27,074 bases of DNA from Spartobacteria bacterium. GTDB taxonomy: Bacteria > Verrucomicrobiota > Verrucomicrobiia > Chthoniobacterales > UBA10450. Location: positions 1 through 27,074 of the forward strand of contig JAJPJU010000165.1 of the NCBI GenBank assembly GCA_021324035.1. The letters run 5' to 3'. The translations under genes and the position numbers were made by a program. Numbering within the stretch: position 1 is the stretch's first letter; each line of letters begins with the position of its first letter. A model generated the notes under the pieces. It searched no databases. It saw only the letters and a list, made by a program, of their open reading frames with translations, and was not told the origin of the DNA. Below are positions 15,328 through 23,065 of the stretch, in pieces.

Positions 15328-15681
15328 TTACGCCGCGTTTCGTGTTCCTACTGGCGCCGGTTTCTTGGCGGCCGCTTCCTTTAATTCGCGAGAGAGCTTT
15401 TCGACCCTCTGCCGCATTATTTTGCCGGCCTTGAACTTCACTGTCGCCCGTGAAGGAATCACGAAACTACTGCCCGGTTGATTTGGATTTCGGCCAACGC
15501 GAGGCTTTGTCAGCCGCGGCTGGAAGATACCGAAGTTGCGCAGTTCGACCGGAACGTTGTTGGCCAGGCTGTCGGTGATTTTGTCGAGCGTCCGCTGGAC
15601 AATATCAAAGACCTGATGCTGGACCATGCCGGTCTGATTGCTGATCGCAACTACGATGTCGCGTTTGGTAAGTTTTGCCAT
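15328..15681 (-). CDS. HU-family DNA-binding protein
   Basis: 117 residues from the ATG at 15681 (MAKLTKRDIVVAISNQTGM). The HU/IHF fold is shown by the helical N-terminal half, VELRNFGIFQPRLTKPRVGRNP (the turn leading into the DNA-binding arms) and FVIPSRATVKFKAGKIMR. A basic Ala/Lys/Pro tail of about 20 residues (ELKEAAAKKPAPVGTRNAA) extends beyond the usual 90-95 residues and may add non-specific DNA contact. An in-frame upstream start (15714) adds 11 residues without family resemblance. It converges with the kinase gene, 50 bp apart. Confidence 0.93.
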   Translation of the reverse strand: MAKLTKRDIVVAISNQTGMVQHQVFDIVQRTLDKITDSLANNVPVELRNFGIFQPRLTKPRVGRNPNQPGSSFVIPSRATVKFKAGKIMRQRVEKLSRELKEAAAKKPAPVGTRNAA

Positions 15682-15784
15682 ATCCCTAAACAAGAATCGT
15701 GTGTCGCCACACAATCGCGGGCATGATTGGCGAAGAAAAGTAAATTCTTTGCGCTGAGCCGTCTAGCCGCCGAAAGCGACCCGG

Positions 15785-16231
15785 TCAGTGAGCGGTGGCG
15801 GGACGCCGAAACACTCGGCCCCGGACCTGGGTCAAATAGTAGTCGAACGCCGATTGCTCGGCTAATTCCTTGCGCCGGGCCTTCAACTGGCCCTGGGTCA
15901 GGCCAAGCTTGGTAAACACGCCGTTCCAATCCGTCTCCAACCGTCGGATTTCGTCGTTGGTGAGATCTCGCACTCCCCTGACCGAAACGCCGCGCTGGAG
16001 AACGCTCATGGCTTTGCCGGAGACTTCGGCAACCATGTTCAATTCGCGAAGGACATACTCGGTCTCCTGCAAAAGATTGCTGCGAATCTCGGTAAATTGG
16101 CGCTCTTGCTCGGAGGAAATGATCGGCTTCGCTTTATCCAGGCCGTATGTGATCAGATCGTGCAGCTTTTTCCAGCCCTCGAGCTGCAAAGTGACAAGCC
16201 GCAATTTGGTTTCGAGCTTTTTATCGCGCAT
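15785..16231 (-). CDS. Small helical/coiled-coil protein of unknown function
   Basis: 148 residues from the ATG at 16231, four bases after the stop of the DUF4388 gene; a GTG at 16243 overlapping that gene is an alternative. The protein is nearly all charged alpha-helix (KKLETKLRLVTLQLEGWKKLHDLI, RRLETDWNGVFTKLGLTQGQLKARRKELAEQ), with no signal peptide, membrane helix or catalytic motif. I do not recognise a family. Tight coupling to a receiver-like/DUF4388 protein suggests it is that protein's partner in a signalling or cell-polarity complex. Confidence 0.7.
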   Translation of the reverse strand: MRDKKLETKLRLVTLQLEGWKKLHDLITYGLDKAKPIISSEQERQFTEIRSNLLQETEYVLRELNMVAEVSGKAMSVLQRGVSVRGVRDLTNDEIRRLETDWNGVFTKLGLTQGQLKARRKELAEQSAFDYYLTQVRGRVFRRPATAH

Positions 16232-16235
16232 TGAA

Positions 16236-16955
16236 TTAAACACTCACCAGTTCGAGCGTTTCATCGAGCTTCTGCAGGTTATCAATGAGCAGGTGCGCCC
16301 ACGGCCGATTGACCGTCTGCTCCTGGCTGATAATCCCCTCTTCAAAGTAAAATCGTCCCTGCCGCCAGCGGAAAATCTCTGCTACGGCAGCTTCCCCCTC
16401 GAGTGAGCCGAAGACTGCATGCCGAACCGATCCCTGTTGCAGGTAAATTTCGCTGTTGCCGCGGCCCGACTTGAAAGTAAAACGCCCGCTCCGCTGGCTC
16501 AGACAGCTCATCTGCAAAATCTCCGCCGCCGAGAATTGGTTCAAATTTCCGATCAAAGAATGGCAAGGATCGATTCCTTCAGCGGCCGCGGTGCCGGCAT
16601 GCAAATCAAGCGACCGGACAAACCTGTTTAAGTTCGCTCGCAGACTGCTATCGGCCCGCGGCATGGACAGCAATTCGATGTTTTGTTCGTTCGCTACCGT
16701 CGAGACCTCATGTTCGCGTCGATCAAGTAGAAGACACAAAATCCTGAGCGATGGAAAATGCTGCCGCATGTTCGTCGCCTGCTCAAAAGCAAGATGCGAC
16801 TCGCCTTCAATAATTAAGCCGTCGAAATTTTCCCCGAGCAAAGCGGAGACGGTTTCTGAAAGCGAGCGAACGACCTGGATCTCCAGGCTGGCATTTTCAT
16901 CGAGAATGGCCAGGGCGCGGTCCTGAAAGACCGGGTCGGCGTTCAATACGAGCAT
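16236..16955 (-). CDS. Degenerate receiver-like plus DUF4388 protein
   Basis: 239 residues from the ATG at 16955; an in-frame TTG at 16976 is less likely. The N-terminal half (MLVLNADPVFQDRALAILDEN...) follows the alpha/beta order of a response-regulator receiver, but the expected phospho-acceptor region reads DGLIIEGES, so the Asp appears to be replaced. The C-terminal half (LIGNLNQFSAAEILQMSCLSQRSGRFTFK, then IYLQQGSVRHAVFGSLEGEAAVAEIFRW..GRFYFEEG) matches the DUF4388 pattern, found in bacterial signalling and in Ras-like GTPase/gliding contexts. It probably works as a phosphorylation-independent scaffold. The downstream helical protein starts within a few bases of its stop. Confidence 0.75.
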   Translation of the reverse strand: MLVLNADPVFQDRALAILDENASLEIQVVRSLSETVSALLGENFDGLIIEGESHLAFEQATNMRQHFPSLRILCLLLDRREHEVSTVANEQNIELLSMPRADSSLRANLNRFVRSLDLHAGTAAAEGIDPCHSLIGNLNQFSAAEILQMSCLSQRSGRFTFKSGRGNSEIYLQQGSVRHAVFGSLEGEAAVAEIFRWRQGRFYFEEGIISQEQTVNRPWAHLLIDNLQKLDETLELVSV

Positions 16956-16992
16956 TCTAGTTTCCACAATCCCCAAAATCAGAACTAGAAGC

Positions 16993-17032
16993 TGTAGCAG
17001 GAACCTTGCCTGCCGGGCGCCCTGACCGCTAC
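16993..17032. repeat. Short nested palindrome (possible third TGTAG element)
   Basis: Outer arms GTAGC (16994-16998) and GCTAC (17028-17032) enclose GCAGG/CCTGC (16997-17013) and a GGGCGCCC palindrome (17015-17022). It begins with TGTAG like the elements at 1821 and 2601 and lies one base beyond the rnhC stop. The stems are shorter and less perfect than in the other two, so family membership is tentative. Confidence 0.5.
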
Positions 17033-17033
17033 G

Positions 17034-17981
17034 TTACCGGCGCCATTCCTGCCGTGGCGGTGGCTCGGCAAAGTGCTCAGGCGCAACGGCATGAGCTGTC
17101 CGGAAATGGATCTTTGCCAGCTGGCGAAGGACGTCGGGCCCTTTGGATTCCACCAATTTCTGGGCGGTCGCCTTCACCGCGGGAGATGCCCCACGCTCCA
17201 AACGCAATCCGAGCTTTTTGCCCTCCCGATCCATCCAGTTCACAAAACCCTCCCGGGCAAGAATCGACGCCGCTGCGACTGCGATGTCCGATTCCGCTCG
17301 CGGCCGCTGCTGGATTTCGATTTTTTTAGCGTGCCGAATTAGCGATTGCTCGATCAGCCGGGCGTCCGCGAATTGATCCGATAGCGAGCGTGGGCAATCG
17401 GGCTTTTTGCCGAGCAAATTTTCAATCACTCGCGCATGACCCCAGGCGAGGAGCTTGTTCAGATTGCCGAACTTCTCGTAAAGCTCATTGTACTTTGCCG
17501 GTCCGATCAAAACCACGTCGCTCAGACCCATTGAGGTTTTTCGGATCGCATCCGCCAGGGCTCGAATGCGCGAATCAGAACTGATTCGTTTGCTGTCCTG
17601 GACGCCGGCTTCGATCAGTTTTCGCGCGATGCCAGGGTCCACGTAAACGCCGGCAATCACCAGTGGTCCAAAAAAATCGCCTTTACCGCTTTCGTCGACT
17701 CCGAAATGCGGTTCGAACATTTCCGGCGAGTGGACTTCCTCGTAGCCGAGCTTTGCTTCGCCCAAAATCTTCGGCTCGAGCTCGAACTGAACAAAATCCT
17801 CCACACCCTTTCCCTGGATCAACGCTTTCGGGCCTTTTTCGTAAACCGCGACGGTCAGCTTATTTTTTTGCGCGAAAAAAATCGTGTACTGCTTGGGAGA
17901 AAATTCGAACCCGAGTTCTTCGAGGAGAGCACGAAGCTTGGTTGCCTGCTCATCCGACAATGGGTGGGTGTACGAGTTCAA
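17034..17981 (-). CDS. rnhC: Ribonuclease HIII
   Basis: About 315 residues, cleaving RNA in RNA/DNA hybrids. The N-terminal TBP-like substrate-binding region (about 1-90) has FSPKQYTIFFAQKNKLTVAVYEKGPKALIQGKG, the hallmark separating HIII from HII. The catalytic core has GVDESGKGDFFGPLVIAGVY, then GVQDSKR, SDQFAD and AESDIAVAAASILAR, giving the acidic tetrad. The frame is open to 18092, but the first 42 residues of that version are encoded by a repeat array (NVQRSTPNVQ-type peptide). The true start is more likely the TTG at 17981, one base inside the array boundary, with an Asn-Ser-Tyr start of the family domain. It is divergent from mutY. Confidence 0.93.
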   Translation of the reverse strand: MNSYTHPLSDEQATKLRALLEELGFEFSPKQYTIFFAQKNKLTVAVYEKGPKALIQGKGVEDFVQFELEPKILGEAKLGYEEVHSPEMFEPHFGVDESGKGDFFGPLVIAGVYVDPGIARKLIEAGVQDSKRISSDSRIRALADAIRKTSMGLSDVVLIGPAKYNELYEKFGNLNKLLAWGHARVIENLLGKKPDCPRSLSDQFADARLIEQSLIRHAKKIEIQQRPRAESDIAVAAASILAREGFVNWMDREGKKLGLRLERGASPAVKATAQKLVESKGPDVLRQLAKIHFRTAHAVAPEHFAEPPPRQEWRR

Positions 17982-17982
17982 A

Positions 17983-18066
17983 CGCTCAACGTTCAACTCC
18001 CAACGCTCAACGTTCAAACAGCTTTCTGAATTCAAACATTGGACGTTGGGCGTTGAGCGTTGGACG
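17983..18066. repeat. Inverted array of 7-bp units between rnhC and mutY
   Basis: The left arm (17983-18017) holds five heptamers: CGCTCAA, CGTTCAA, CTCCCAA, CGCTCAA, CGTTCAA. The right arm (18039-18066) holds four of opposite polarity: TTGGACG, TTGGGCG, TTGAGCG, TTGGACG. A 21-bp unrelated loop separates them. As an RNA or single strand it would fold into a long stem. It fills the gap between two divergent genes, and both have possible start codons inside or at the edge of the array. Confidence 0.93.
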
Positions 18067-18071
18067 TTTGC

Positions 18072-19061
18072 TTGACTTTGAGCCCGCAACAAGCACGAAG
18101 TTTTCGATCAGCTCTCTTTCGCTGGTGCTCCAAGCACGGCCGCGACCTTCCTTGGCGGCGGACCCGCGATCCTTACGCCATCCTCGTTTCCGAATTGATG
18201 CTTCAACAAACCCAGGTCGCTACCGTGCTCCCCTATTATAAAGAGTGGCTGCGCCGGTTCCCGGGTTTTGCGGCCCTGGCGCGCGCGCCGGAGAACGATG
18301 TGCTCCACGCCTGGCAAGGCCTCGGCTACTACGCTCGCGCCCGAAATCTCCACGCCACCGCGAAAATCGTCGTCGATGGCCATCGCGGTCGATTTCCACG
18401 GGAGATCGGCGAAATGCAGGATCTTCCGGGGATTGGCAAGTACACCGCCCATGCGATTGCAACCTTCGCGTTCGATAGACCGGTGCCGATCGTCGAAGCG
18501 AATGTTTCGCGAGTATTGAGCCGCCTCTTTGATTTGCGAAAGCCGATCGATTCCACGCCCGGCCAAAACGCGCTTTGGAATTACGCGGCTCCGCTCGTGC
18601 CGCGCACACTGGCCGCAGATTACAATTCCGCGCTTCTGGATCTCGGCGCCACGATTTGTTCGCCGCGCGGCCCAAAATGCAAAATCTGTCCGGTCAAAAA
18701 ATTTTGTTCCGCCAAAGATCCAGCGTCGTTGCCAATCAAGCGCGCGCGTCCGCGGACCAAGCACTTGATCGAACGTCACGCTCTCTTGATCAGGCAAAAC
18801 AAAATCCTTCTCCAATCTGCCGAACGGCGCTGGCGCGGAATGTGGGTCCTGCCTCAGCTCGATCGCCATCATAAAGGAATCAACGGCGCGATCTACAGTT
18901 CCAACTTTCCATTCACCAACCATCGAATCACACTGCAGATTTTCCCCACAAAAACTCGGGCGCTCCGCAACCGCACTGAGCGATGGTTTGAATTTGGTGA
19001 GCTAAACTCAATTCCCATCCCTTCGCCTCATCGACGGGCAATTAACGCGCTGCTGAATTAA
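18072..19061 (+). CDS. mutY: A/G-specific adenine DNA glycosylase
   Basis: About 329 residues; it removes adenine mispaired with 8-oxoG. Features counted from the TTG at 18072: catalytic Glu41 in SELMLQQTQVATVLPYY, the helix-hairpin-helix LPGIGKYTAHAI at about 118-129, and a 4Fe-4S cluster ligated by C196, C203, C206 and C212 (C-x6-C-x2-C-x5-C). A shortened C-terminal NUDIX-like 8-oxoG-recognition domain follows (LLIRQNKILLQSAERRWRGMWVLPQL). The usual Asp of the DGNV motif is Glu here (VEANVSRVL, about residue 142). The start is uncertain: TTG at 18060 lies inside the heptamer array, TTG at 18072 and TTG at 18078 just outside. No ATG is available. Confidence 0.93.
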   Translation: MTLSPQQARSFRSALFRWCSKHGRDLPWRRTRDPYAILVSELMLQQTQVATVLPYYKEWLRRFPGFAALARAPENDVLHAWQGLGYYARARNLHATAKIVVDGHRGRFPREIGEMQDLPGIGKYTAHAIATFAFDRPVPIVEANVSRVLSRLFDLRKPIDSTPGQNALWNYAAPLVPRTLAADYNSALLDLGATICSPRGPKCKICPVKKFCSAKDPASLPIKRARPRTKHLIERHALLIRQNKILLQSAERRWRGMWVLPQLDRHHKGINGAIYSSNFPFTNHRITLQIFPTKTRALRNRTERWFEFGELNSIPIPSPHRRAINALLN

Positions 19062-19064
19062 GAG

Positions 19065-19092
19065 TTGGACGTTGGGCGTTCGGCGTTGGACG
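19065..19092. repeat. Heptamer half-array between mutY and trpB
   Basis: Four tandem 7-bp units (TTGGACG, TTGGGCG, TTCGGCG, TTGGACG) start three bases after the mutY stop and end 14 bp before the trpB ATG. They match the right arm of the 17983-18066 array in sequence and polarity. No opposing arm is seen. Confidence 0.9.
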
Positions 19093-19106
19093 TTTTCTGC
19101 TTTCCA

Positions 19107-20318
19107 ATGGCGACGGTAACGCAAACTCCAGATCTTCACGGCCATTTCGGGCCCTACGGCGGAATGTTTGTCCCGGAGACGCTCATGTCGGCGTTGCACG
19201 ACCTGGCGGCGGAATATGAGCGCGCCAAAACCGATCCGGCGTTTCAGGATGAACTGGCGGCCTTGCTCCGCGATTTTGCCGGCCGTCCAACGCCACTCTA
19301 CCTCGCGGAACGGCTGACTAATCGACTTGGCGGCCCGAAGATTTACCTGAAGCGCGAAGATTTGCTGCACACTGGCGCTCACAAGATCAATAACGCGCTC
19401 GGTCAGATTCTCCTCGCCCAACGAATGGGCAAACGGCGGATCATTGCCGAAACCGGCGCCGGCCAGCACGGCGTTGCTACCGCCACCGTGGCGGCGCGGT
19501 TCGGATGCGAATGCGTGATTTACATGGGCAAAGTCGACATGGAACGGCAGGGCTTGAATGTCGCTCGAATGAAGTTCCTCGGAGCGAAAGTCGTTCCGGT
19601 TACCGCCGGGCAGGCCACCCTGAAGGAAGCCATCAACGAAGCGATGCGGGATTGGGTGACCAACGTCCGGACCACTCATTATATATTAGGCTCCGTCCTC
19701 GGGTCGCATCCCTATCCGATGATGGTTCGCGATTTTCAAAGCGTGATCGGCCTGGAAGCGCGCCGCCAAATCCTCGAGAGAGAAGAACGACTGCCGGACC
19801 TGCTGGTCGCCTGTGTCGGCGGCGGCAGCAACGCCATTGGGCTGTTTCATCCGTTTCTTGACGATCGAAATGTTCGAATGGTGGGCGTCGAAGCCGGGGG
19901 CGAAGGAATCCGCACCGGCAAACATGCCGCGCGATTTCAGGGTGGACGGCTCGGGGTATTGCAAGGAACCAAGACCTTTCTGCTCGCCAACGAGGAAGGG
20001 CAGATTGAATTGACTCACTCAGTTTCTGCCGGACTCGATTACGCCGCAGTGGGCCCCGAACATTCGTACTTACGCGATGTCGGCCGCATAGAATATACTT
20101 ATGCAACCGATGATGAAGCTCTCAACGCATTCAAGTTTCTTTCGGAGACCGAAGGAATTATCCCGGCTCTCGAAACCGCACACGCGATCGCCTATCTCGT
20201 GAAACAGGCACCGAAAATGAAGCGCGAGGAAATTGTCATCGTGAATTGCTCCGGCCGCGGCGATAAGGATGTCGATCAGGCGGCCCGCCATTTTGGATTA
20301 AAGGAGAAATCAAAATGA
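19107..20318 (+). CDS. trpB: Tryptophan synthase beta chain
   Basis: 403 residues from the ATG at 19107 (MATVTQTPDLHGHFGPYGGMF); the frame is open 14 codons further into the heptamer repeat, which has no family match. It condenses indole with serine. The PLP lysine is K93 in LHTGAHKINNALGQ. The phosphate-binding loop is CVGGGSNAIG. The AETGAGQHGVATA and EHSYLRD blocks are the canonical TrpB1 type, which works with TrpA. No trpA is next to it; instead yicC overlaps its end by 4 bp (ATGA), so it heads an operon of unrelated housekeeping genes. Confidence 0.97.
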   Translation: MATVTQTPDLHGHFGPYGGMFVPETLMSALHDLAAEYERAKTDPAFQDELAALLRDFAGRPTPLYLAERLTNRLGGPKIYLKREDLLHTGAHKINNALGQILLAQRMGKRRIIAETGAGQHGVATATVAARFGCECVIYMGKVDMERQGLNVARMKFLGAKVVPVTAGQATLKEAINEAMRDWVTNVRTTHYILGSVLGSHPYPMMVRDFQSVIGLEARRQILEREERLPDLLVACVGGGSNAIGLFHPFLDDRNVRMVGVEAGGEGIRTGKHAARFQGGRLGVLQGTKTFLLANEEGQIELTHSVSAGLDYAAVGPEHSYLRDVGRIEYTYATDDEALNAFKFLSETEGIIPALETAHAIAYLVKQAPKMKREEIVIVNCSGRGDKDVDQAARHFGLKEKSK

Positions 20319-21190
20319 GATCGATGACCGGCTACGGTCACGGGGAGACCGATTACAACGGCACGAAATTTACCGTCGAACTGAACACGGTGAACCGGAA
20401 GCAGAGCGACATCGTGATCAACCTGCCGCGAGATCTCGTGGCCCTCGAGCCACAAATCCGCCAGACGATTAACGAGAATATTTCACGCGGACGAACCAAT
20501 GTTGCTGTCAGCTATCACAACGGCTCGAACGGTCCGCGCAAACTCGCGCTCGATGTCGATCTCGCCCGTTCTTATCACGACGCCATGCGCGCGTTGCAAA
20601 AAGAGTTGGATGCGCCCGGCGAAATTACCATCGGCACGATTTTGCAGGCCCCTGGTGTAATGCGCACCCCGGAGGAATCGTTCGATTCGACTGCGACCTG
20701 GCCGGCGATTGAACGCGCGCTCAAATCGGCGCTCAGTGAATTAATCAAAATGCGCGAGCGCGAGGGCAAACATCTGGCCAAGGATTTGATTCACCGGCTC
20801 AAGGCGATGCGCAAACAAATCAAGGAAATCCGCGGCCTTCACCCTGACGTTGTCAAAAAGTATCGGGCCGCCTTGCTGGAACGAATCGAGAAAGCCGGTT
20901 TGCCGATTGGGACCGACGACGAACGTCTGGTCAAAGAGGTTTCCTTCTTTGCCGATCGCTCGGATGTTTCGGAAGAATTAACGCGCGTCGAAAGTCATCT
21001 CGCGCAGTTTGCCCATCATCTCCGGCGACACGAGCCGGTAGGTCGCACCCTGGAGTTCATCACCCAGGAAATTTTTCGCGAGCTGAATACTCTCGGCTCC
21101 AAGGCCAACGACGCCGGCATTTCTCAACGGGTCGTGGCCTGCAAGGCCGAGTTGGAAAAAATTCGCGAGCAAATCCAAAACCTTGAGTAG
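20315..21190 (+). CDS. yicC: YicC-family endoribonuclease
   Basis: A 291-residue protein opening with the family signature MRSMTGYGHGE and ending with the conserved C-terminal block (DERLVKEVSFFADRSDVSEELTRVESHLAQF, then GRTLEFITQEIFRELNTLGSKANDAGI). E. coli YicC is reported as an endoribonuclease acting in sRNA decay. The gene overlaps trpB by 4 bp at its start and gmk by 8 bp at its end. The yicC-gmk pairing is widely conserved, which supports both calls. Confidence 0.93.
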   Translation: MRSMTGYGHGETDYNGTKFTVELNTVNRKQSDIVINLPRDLVALEPQIRQTINENISRGRTNVAVSYHNGSNGPRKLALDVDLARSYHDAMRALQKELDAPGEITIGTILQAPGVMRTPEESFDSTATWPAIERALKSALSELIKMREREGKHLAKDLIHRLKAMRKQIKEIRGLHPDVVKKYRAALLERIEKAGLPIGTDDERLVKEVSFFADRSDVSEELTRVESHLAQFAHHLRRHEPVGRTLEFITQEIFRELNTLGSKANDAGISQRVVACKAELEKIREQIQNLE

Positions 21191-21794
21191 TCGATTCACT
21201 CGCAACGGAGTTCTGTTCGTTCTTTCCGCCCCGTCCGGCGCCGGCAAAACAACGCTGGTCGACGCTCTCCGCCAAACTTCGGAGTTCGTCTATTCGGTCT
21301 CCTGCACAACGCGGCCCGCGCGCGCTGGCGAAGTCGAGGGCGAAGATTACCGCTTCGTGTCGGATGAAGAATTCAGCGCTCGGGTCAGGGCAGGCGAATT
21401 CTTGGAATATGCAACCGTGCATGGCCATCAATACGGCACCCTTTTGAAAGCCCTTGCCGAAAACTTGAGCAATGGCCGCGACGTATTGATCGATATCGAT
21501 ACCCAGGGCGCAGCGAAGATTCGCAACTCCAAAGATGAATTCATCCGTCAGGCGCTCGCCGATATTTTCCTGATGCCGCCAGACGTTGACGAATTACGCC
21601 GCCGCTTGACCAAACGAGGCACTGAAACAGCCGAGCAAATCGAAACCCGCCTCGGCAATGCAATTCGCGAAATGAAATCCTGGCCGGAATACCGCTACAC
21701 CATCATCAGCCGCACGACTGAAGAGGATTTGCAGAAATTTCGACACATCATGAATGCCGAGCGATATTTGAGCCGGCGCCTGATTCAAAAGTGA
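21183..21794 (+). CDS. gmk: Guanylate kinase
   Basis: 203 residues from a TTG start at 21183 that overlaps the last codons of yicC. The P-loop APSGAGKT lies at 16-23. The GMP-binding region has SCTTRPARAGEVEGEDYRFVS and FLEYATVHGHQYGT, and the lid region has RRRLTKRGTET. It phosphorylates GMP/dGMP to the diphosphate in the cytoplasm. The usual downstream rpoZ (omega) gene is absent, and coaC follows after 6 bp. Confidence 0.96.
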   Translation: MSSRFTRNGVLFVLSAPSGAGKTTLVDALRQTSEFVYSVSCTTRPARAGEVEGEDYRFVSDEEFSARVRAGEFLEYATVHGHQYGTLLKALAENLSNGRDVLIDIDTQGAAKIRNSKDEFIRQALADIFLMPPDVDELRRRLTKRGTETAEQIETRLGNAIREMKSWPEYRYTIISRTTEEDLQKFRHIMNAERYLSRRLIQK

Positions 21795-21800
21795 TTTTCG

Positions 21801-22424
21801 ATGAAGCGAAACACCAACCGGCCAGCTGAAAAGAGCGCGTCCCGCAAAGTTGTTCGAATGCGCGGCGCGGGAAAGACAATTGTGCTCGGCGTGACCGGCT
21901 CGATCGCCGCTTACAAATCTGCCGAGCTTGCGAGTTTGCTCGCGAAACAAGGGCATCAGGTGTTCGCGGTGATGACGCACGACGCGGCCGAATTCATCAC
22001 TCCGCTAACGTTGCAAACTCTTTCCAAAAACCCGGTGATGACCGGTTTCTTCGACGAAAAAGAAAACTGGCGCCCCGGCCATATCGAGCTGGCCGACCGC
22101 GCGAACCTCCTTTTGATTGCGCCGGCAACGGCGAACCTGATCGCCGAGCTCGCGCACGGGCTCGCCAATCACCCGCTTGCCGCGATTGCACTCGCCACCC
22201 GCGCACCAATCCTGATCGCGCCGGCAATGAACGGCAAAATGTGGTCGCACCCCGCAACCGTCGAGAACGTGGCAACGTTGAAGTCCCGCGGGGTTGAATT
22301 CATTGGACCCGAAGAAGGAATGTTGGCGTGCGGCTATGAAGGACTAGGCCGCCTTTGGAAAGTCGAGGACATCGCGTTTCGCGCGGAATTTCTTCTCGCG
22401 CGCCAGGAAAATCTCATCGCGTGA
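21801..22424 (+). CDS. coaC: Phosphopantothenoylcysteine decarboxylase (stand-alone)
   Basis: 207 residues. This flavoprotein decarboxylates 4'-phosphopantothenoylcysteine in CoA synthesis. A short basic N-terminal tail (about 25 residues) precedes the HFCD fold: VLGVTGSIAAYKSAEL, catalytic-His region GHIELADRAN, IAPATANLIAELAHG, substrate motif PAMNGKMW, and GMLACGYEGLGRL with the Cys of the reaction loop. In most bacteria this is the N-terminal half of the fused CoaBC protein. Here it ends with its own TGA, overlapping the GTG of coaB as GTGA. Confidence 0.93.
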   Translation: MKRNTNRPAEKSASRKVVRMRGAGKTIVLGVTGSIAAYKSAELASLLAKQGHQVFAVMTHDAAEFITPLTLQTLSKNPVMTGFFDEKENWRPGHIELADRANLLLIAPATANLIAELAHGLANHPLAAIALATRAPILIAPAMNGKMWSHPATVENVATLKSRGVEFIGPEEGMLACGYEGLGRLWKVEDIAFRAEFLLARQENLIA

Positions 22425-23065
22425 GATTTCTCATCACGGCCGGCCCGACCCGCGAGCCGATCGACCCGGTTCGTTATCTCAGCAATCGTTCGTCAGGCAA
22501 AATGGGCTACGCGATCGCTGAGGCGGCGATCGAAGCCGGGCACGAAGTGATTTTGATTTCCGGTCCGGTGAATGTCGCCCGGCCGCGCGGCGCCGCGGTT
22601 GTTCCGGTTTCAACAAGCGAGGAGATGTTCGACGCAGTCGTGCAACATACCGGCAACTGCGACATCCTCGTCATGTCCGCCGCGGTCGCAGATTACAAGC
22701 CTGCGAAAGTTTCCAGGACGAAAATCAAAAAACGCGAGGCCGATCTTTCATTAGAACTGAAGCCGACTCGCGACATTCTCTCCTCGCTTCCGAAAAATCG
22801 GCGATATCTGGTGGTCGGTTTCGCCGCGGAAACGGACGACATCGAAGCGAACGCGCGCAAAAAACTTCACGCCAAGAACTGCGACATCGTTGTTGCCAAC
22901 GACGCGCGCACTGCAATGGAAAGCGACGAAAACGAAGTCACGGTTTTGTTTTCTGACGATCAAAAAAAGAAAATTTCACGCGCGTTGAAGAAAATTGTCG
23001 CGCGCGAGCTCGTGAAAATTTTTGAAAATGTTCGTGAAAAATGTTTGACAAAGAAAATCATGTGA
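22421..23065 (+). CDS. coaB: Phosphopantothenate--cysteine ligase (stand-alone)
   Basis: 214 residues from the GTG at 22421 (MRFLITAGPTREPIDPVRYLSN), overlapping coaC by 4 bp; the frame is open further upstream but only within coaC. It joins 4'-phosphopantothenate and cysteine using a nucleotide triphosphate. The nucleotide-binding NRSSGKMGYAIAE, MSAAVADYKP and the Lys-rich substrate loop KIKKR are present. Later blocks ELKPTRDILSS and VGFAAETDDI also fit CoaB. The C-terminal 30 residues are Lys-rich. It completes the CoA pair; the coupled overlap would keep the two subunits in equal amounts. Confidence 0.93.
   Translation: MRFLITAGPTREPIDPVRYLSNRSSGKMGYAIAEAAIEAGHEVILISGPVNVARPRGAAVVPVSTSEEMFDAVVQHTGNCDILVMSAAVADYKPAKVSRTKIKKREADLSLELKPTRDILSSLPKNRRYLVVGFAAETDDIEANARKKLHAKNCDIVVANDARTAMESDENEVTVLFSDDQKKKISRALKKIVARELVKIFENVREKCLTKKIM

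Noticed and set aside
17983..18066. CRISPR-like array
   Set aside because: Units are only 7 bp, directly adjacent, degenerate and in inverted arms; there are no spacers or cas genes.
17982..18092. N-terminal extension of RNase HIII
   Set aside because: The 37-42 extra residues are translated heptamer repeat with no family match, so the start was placed at 17981.
17663..18241. 192-codon plus-strand ORF across the heptamer array
   Set aside because: It runs antisense to rnhC and through the repeat; no family resemblance.
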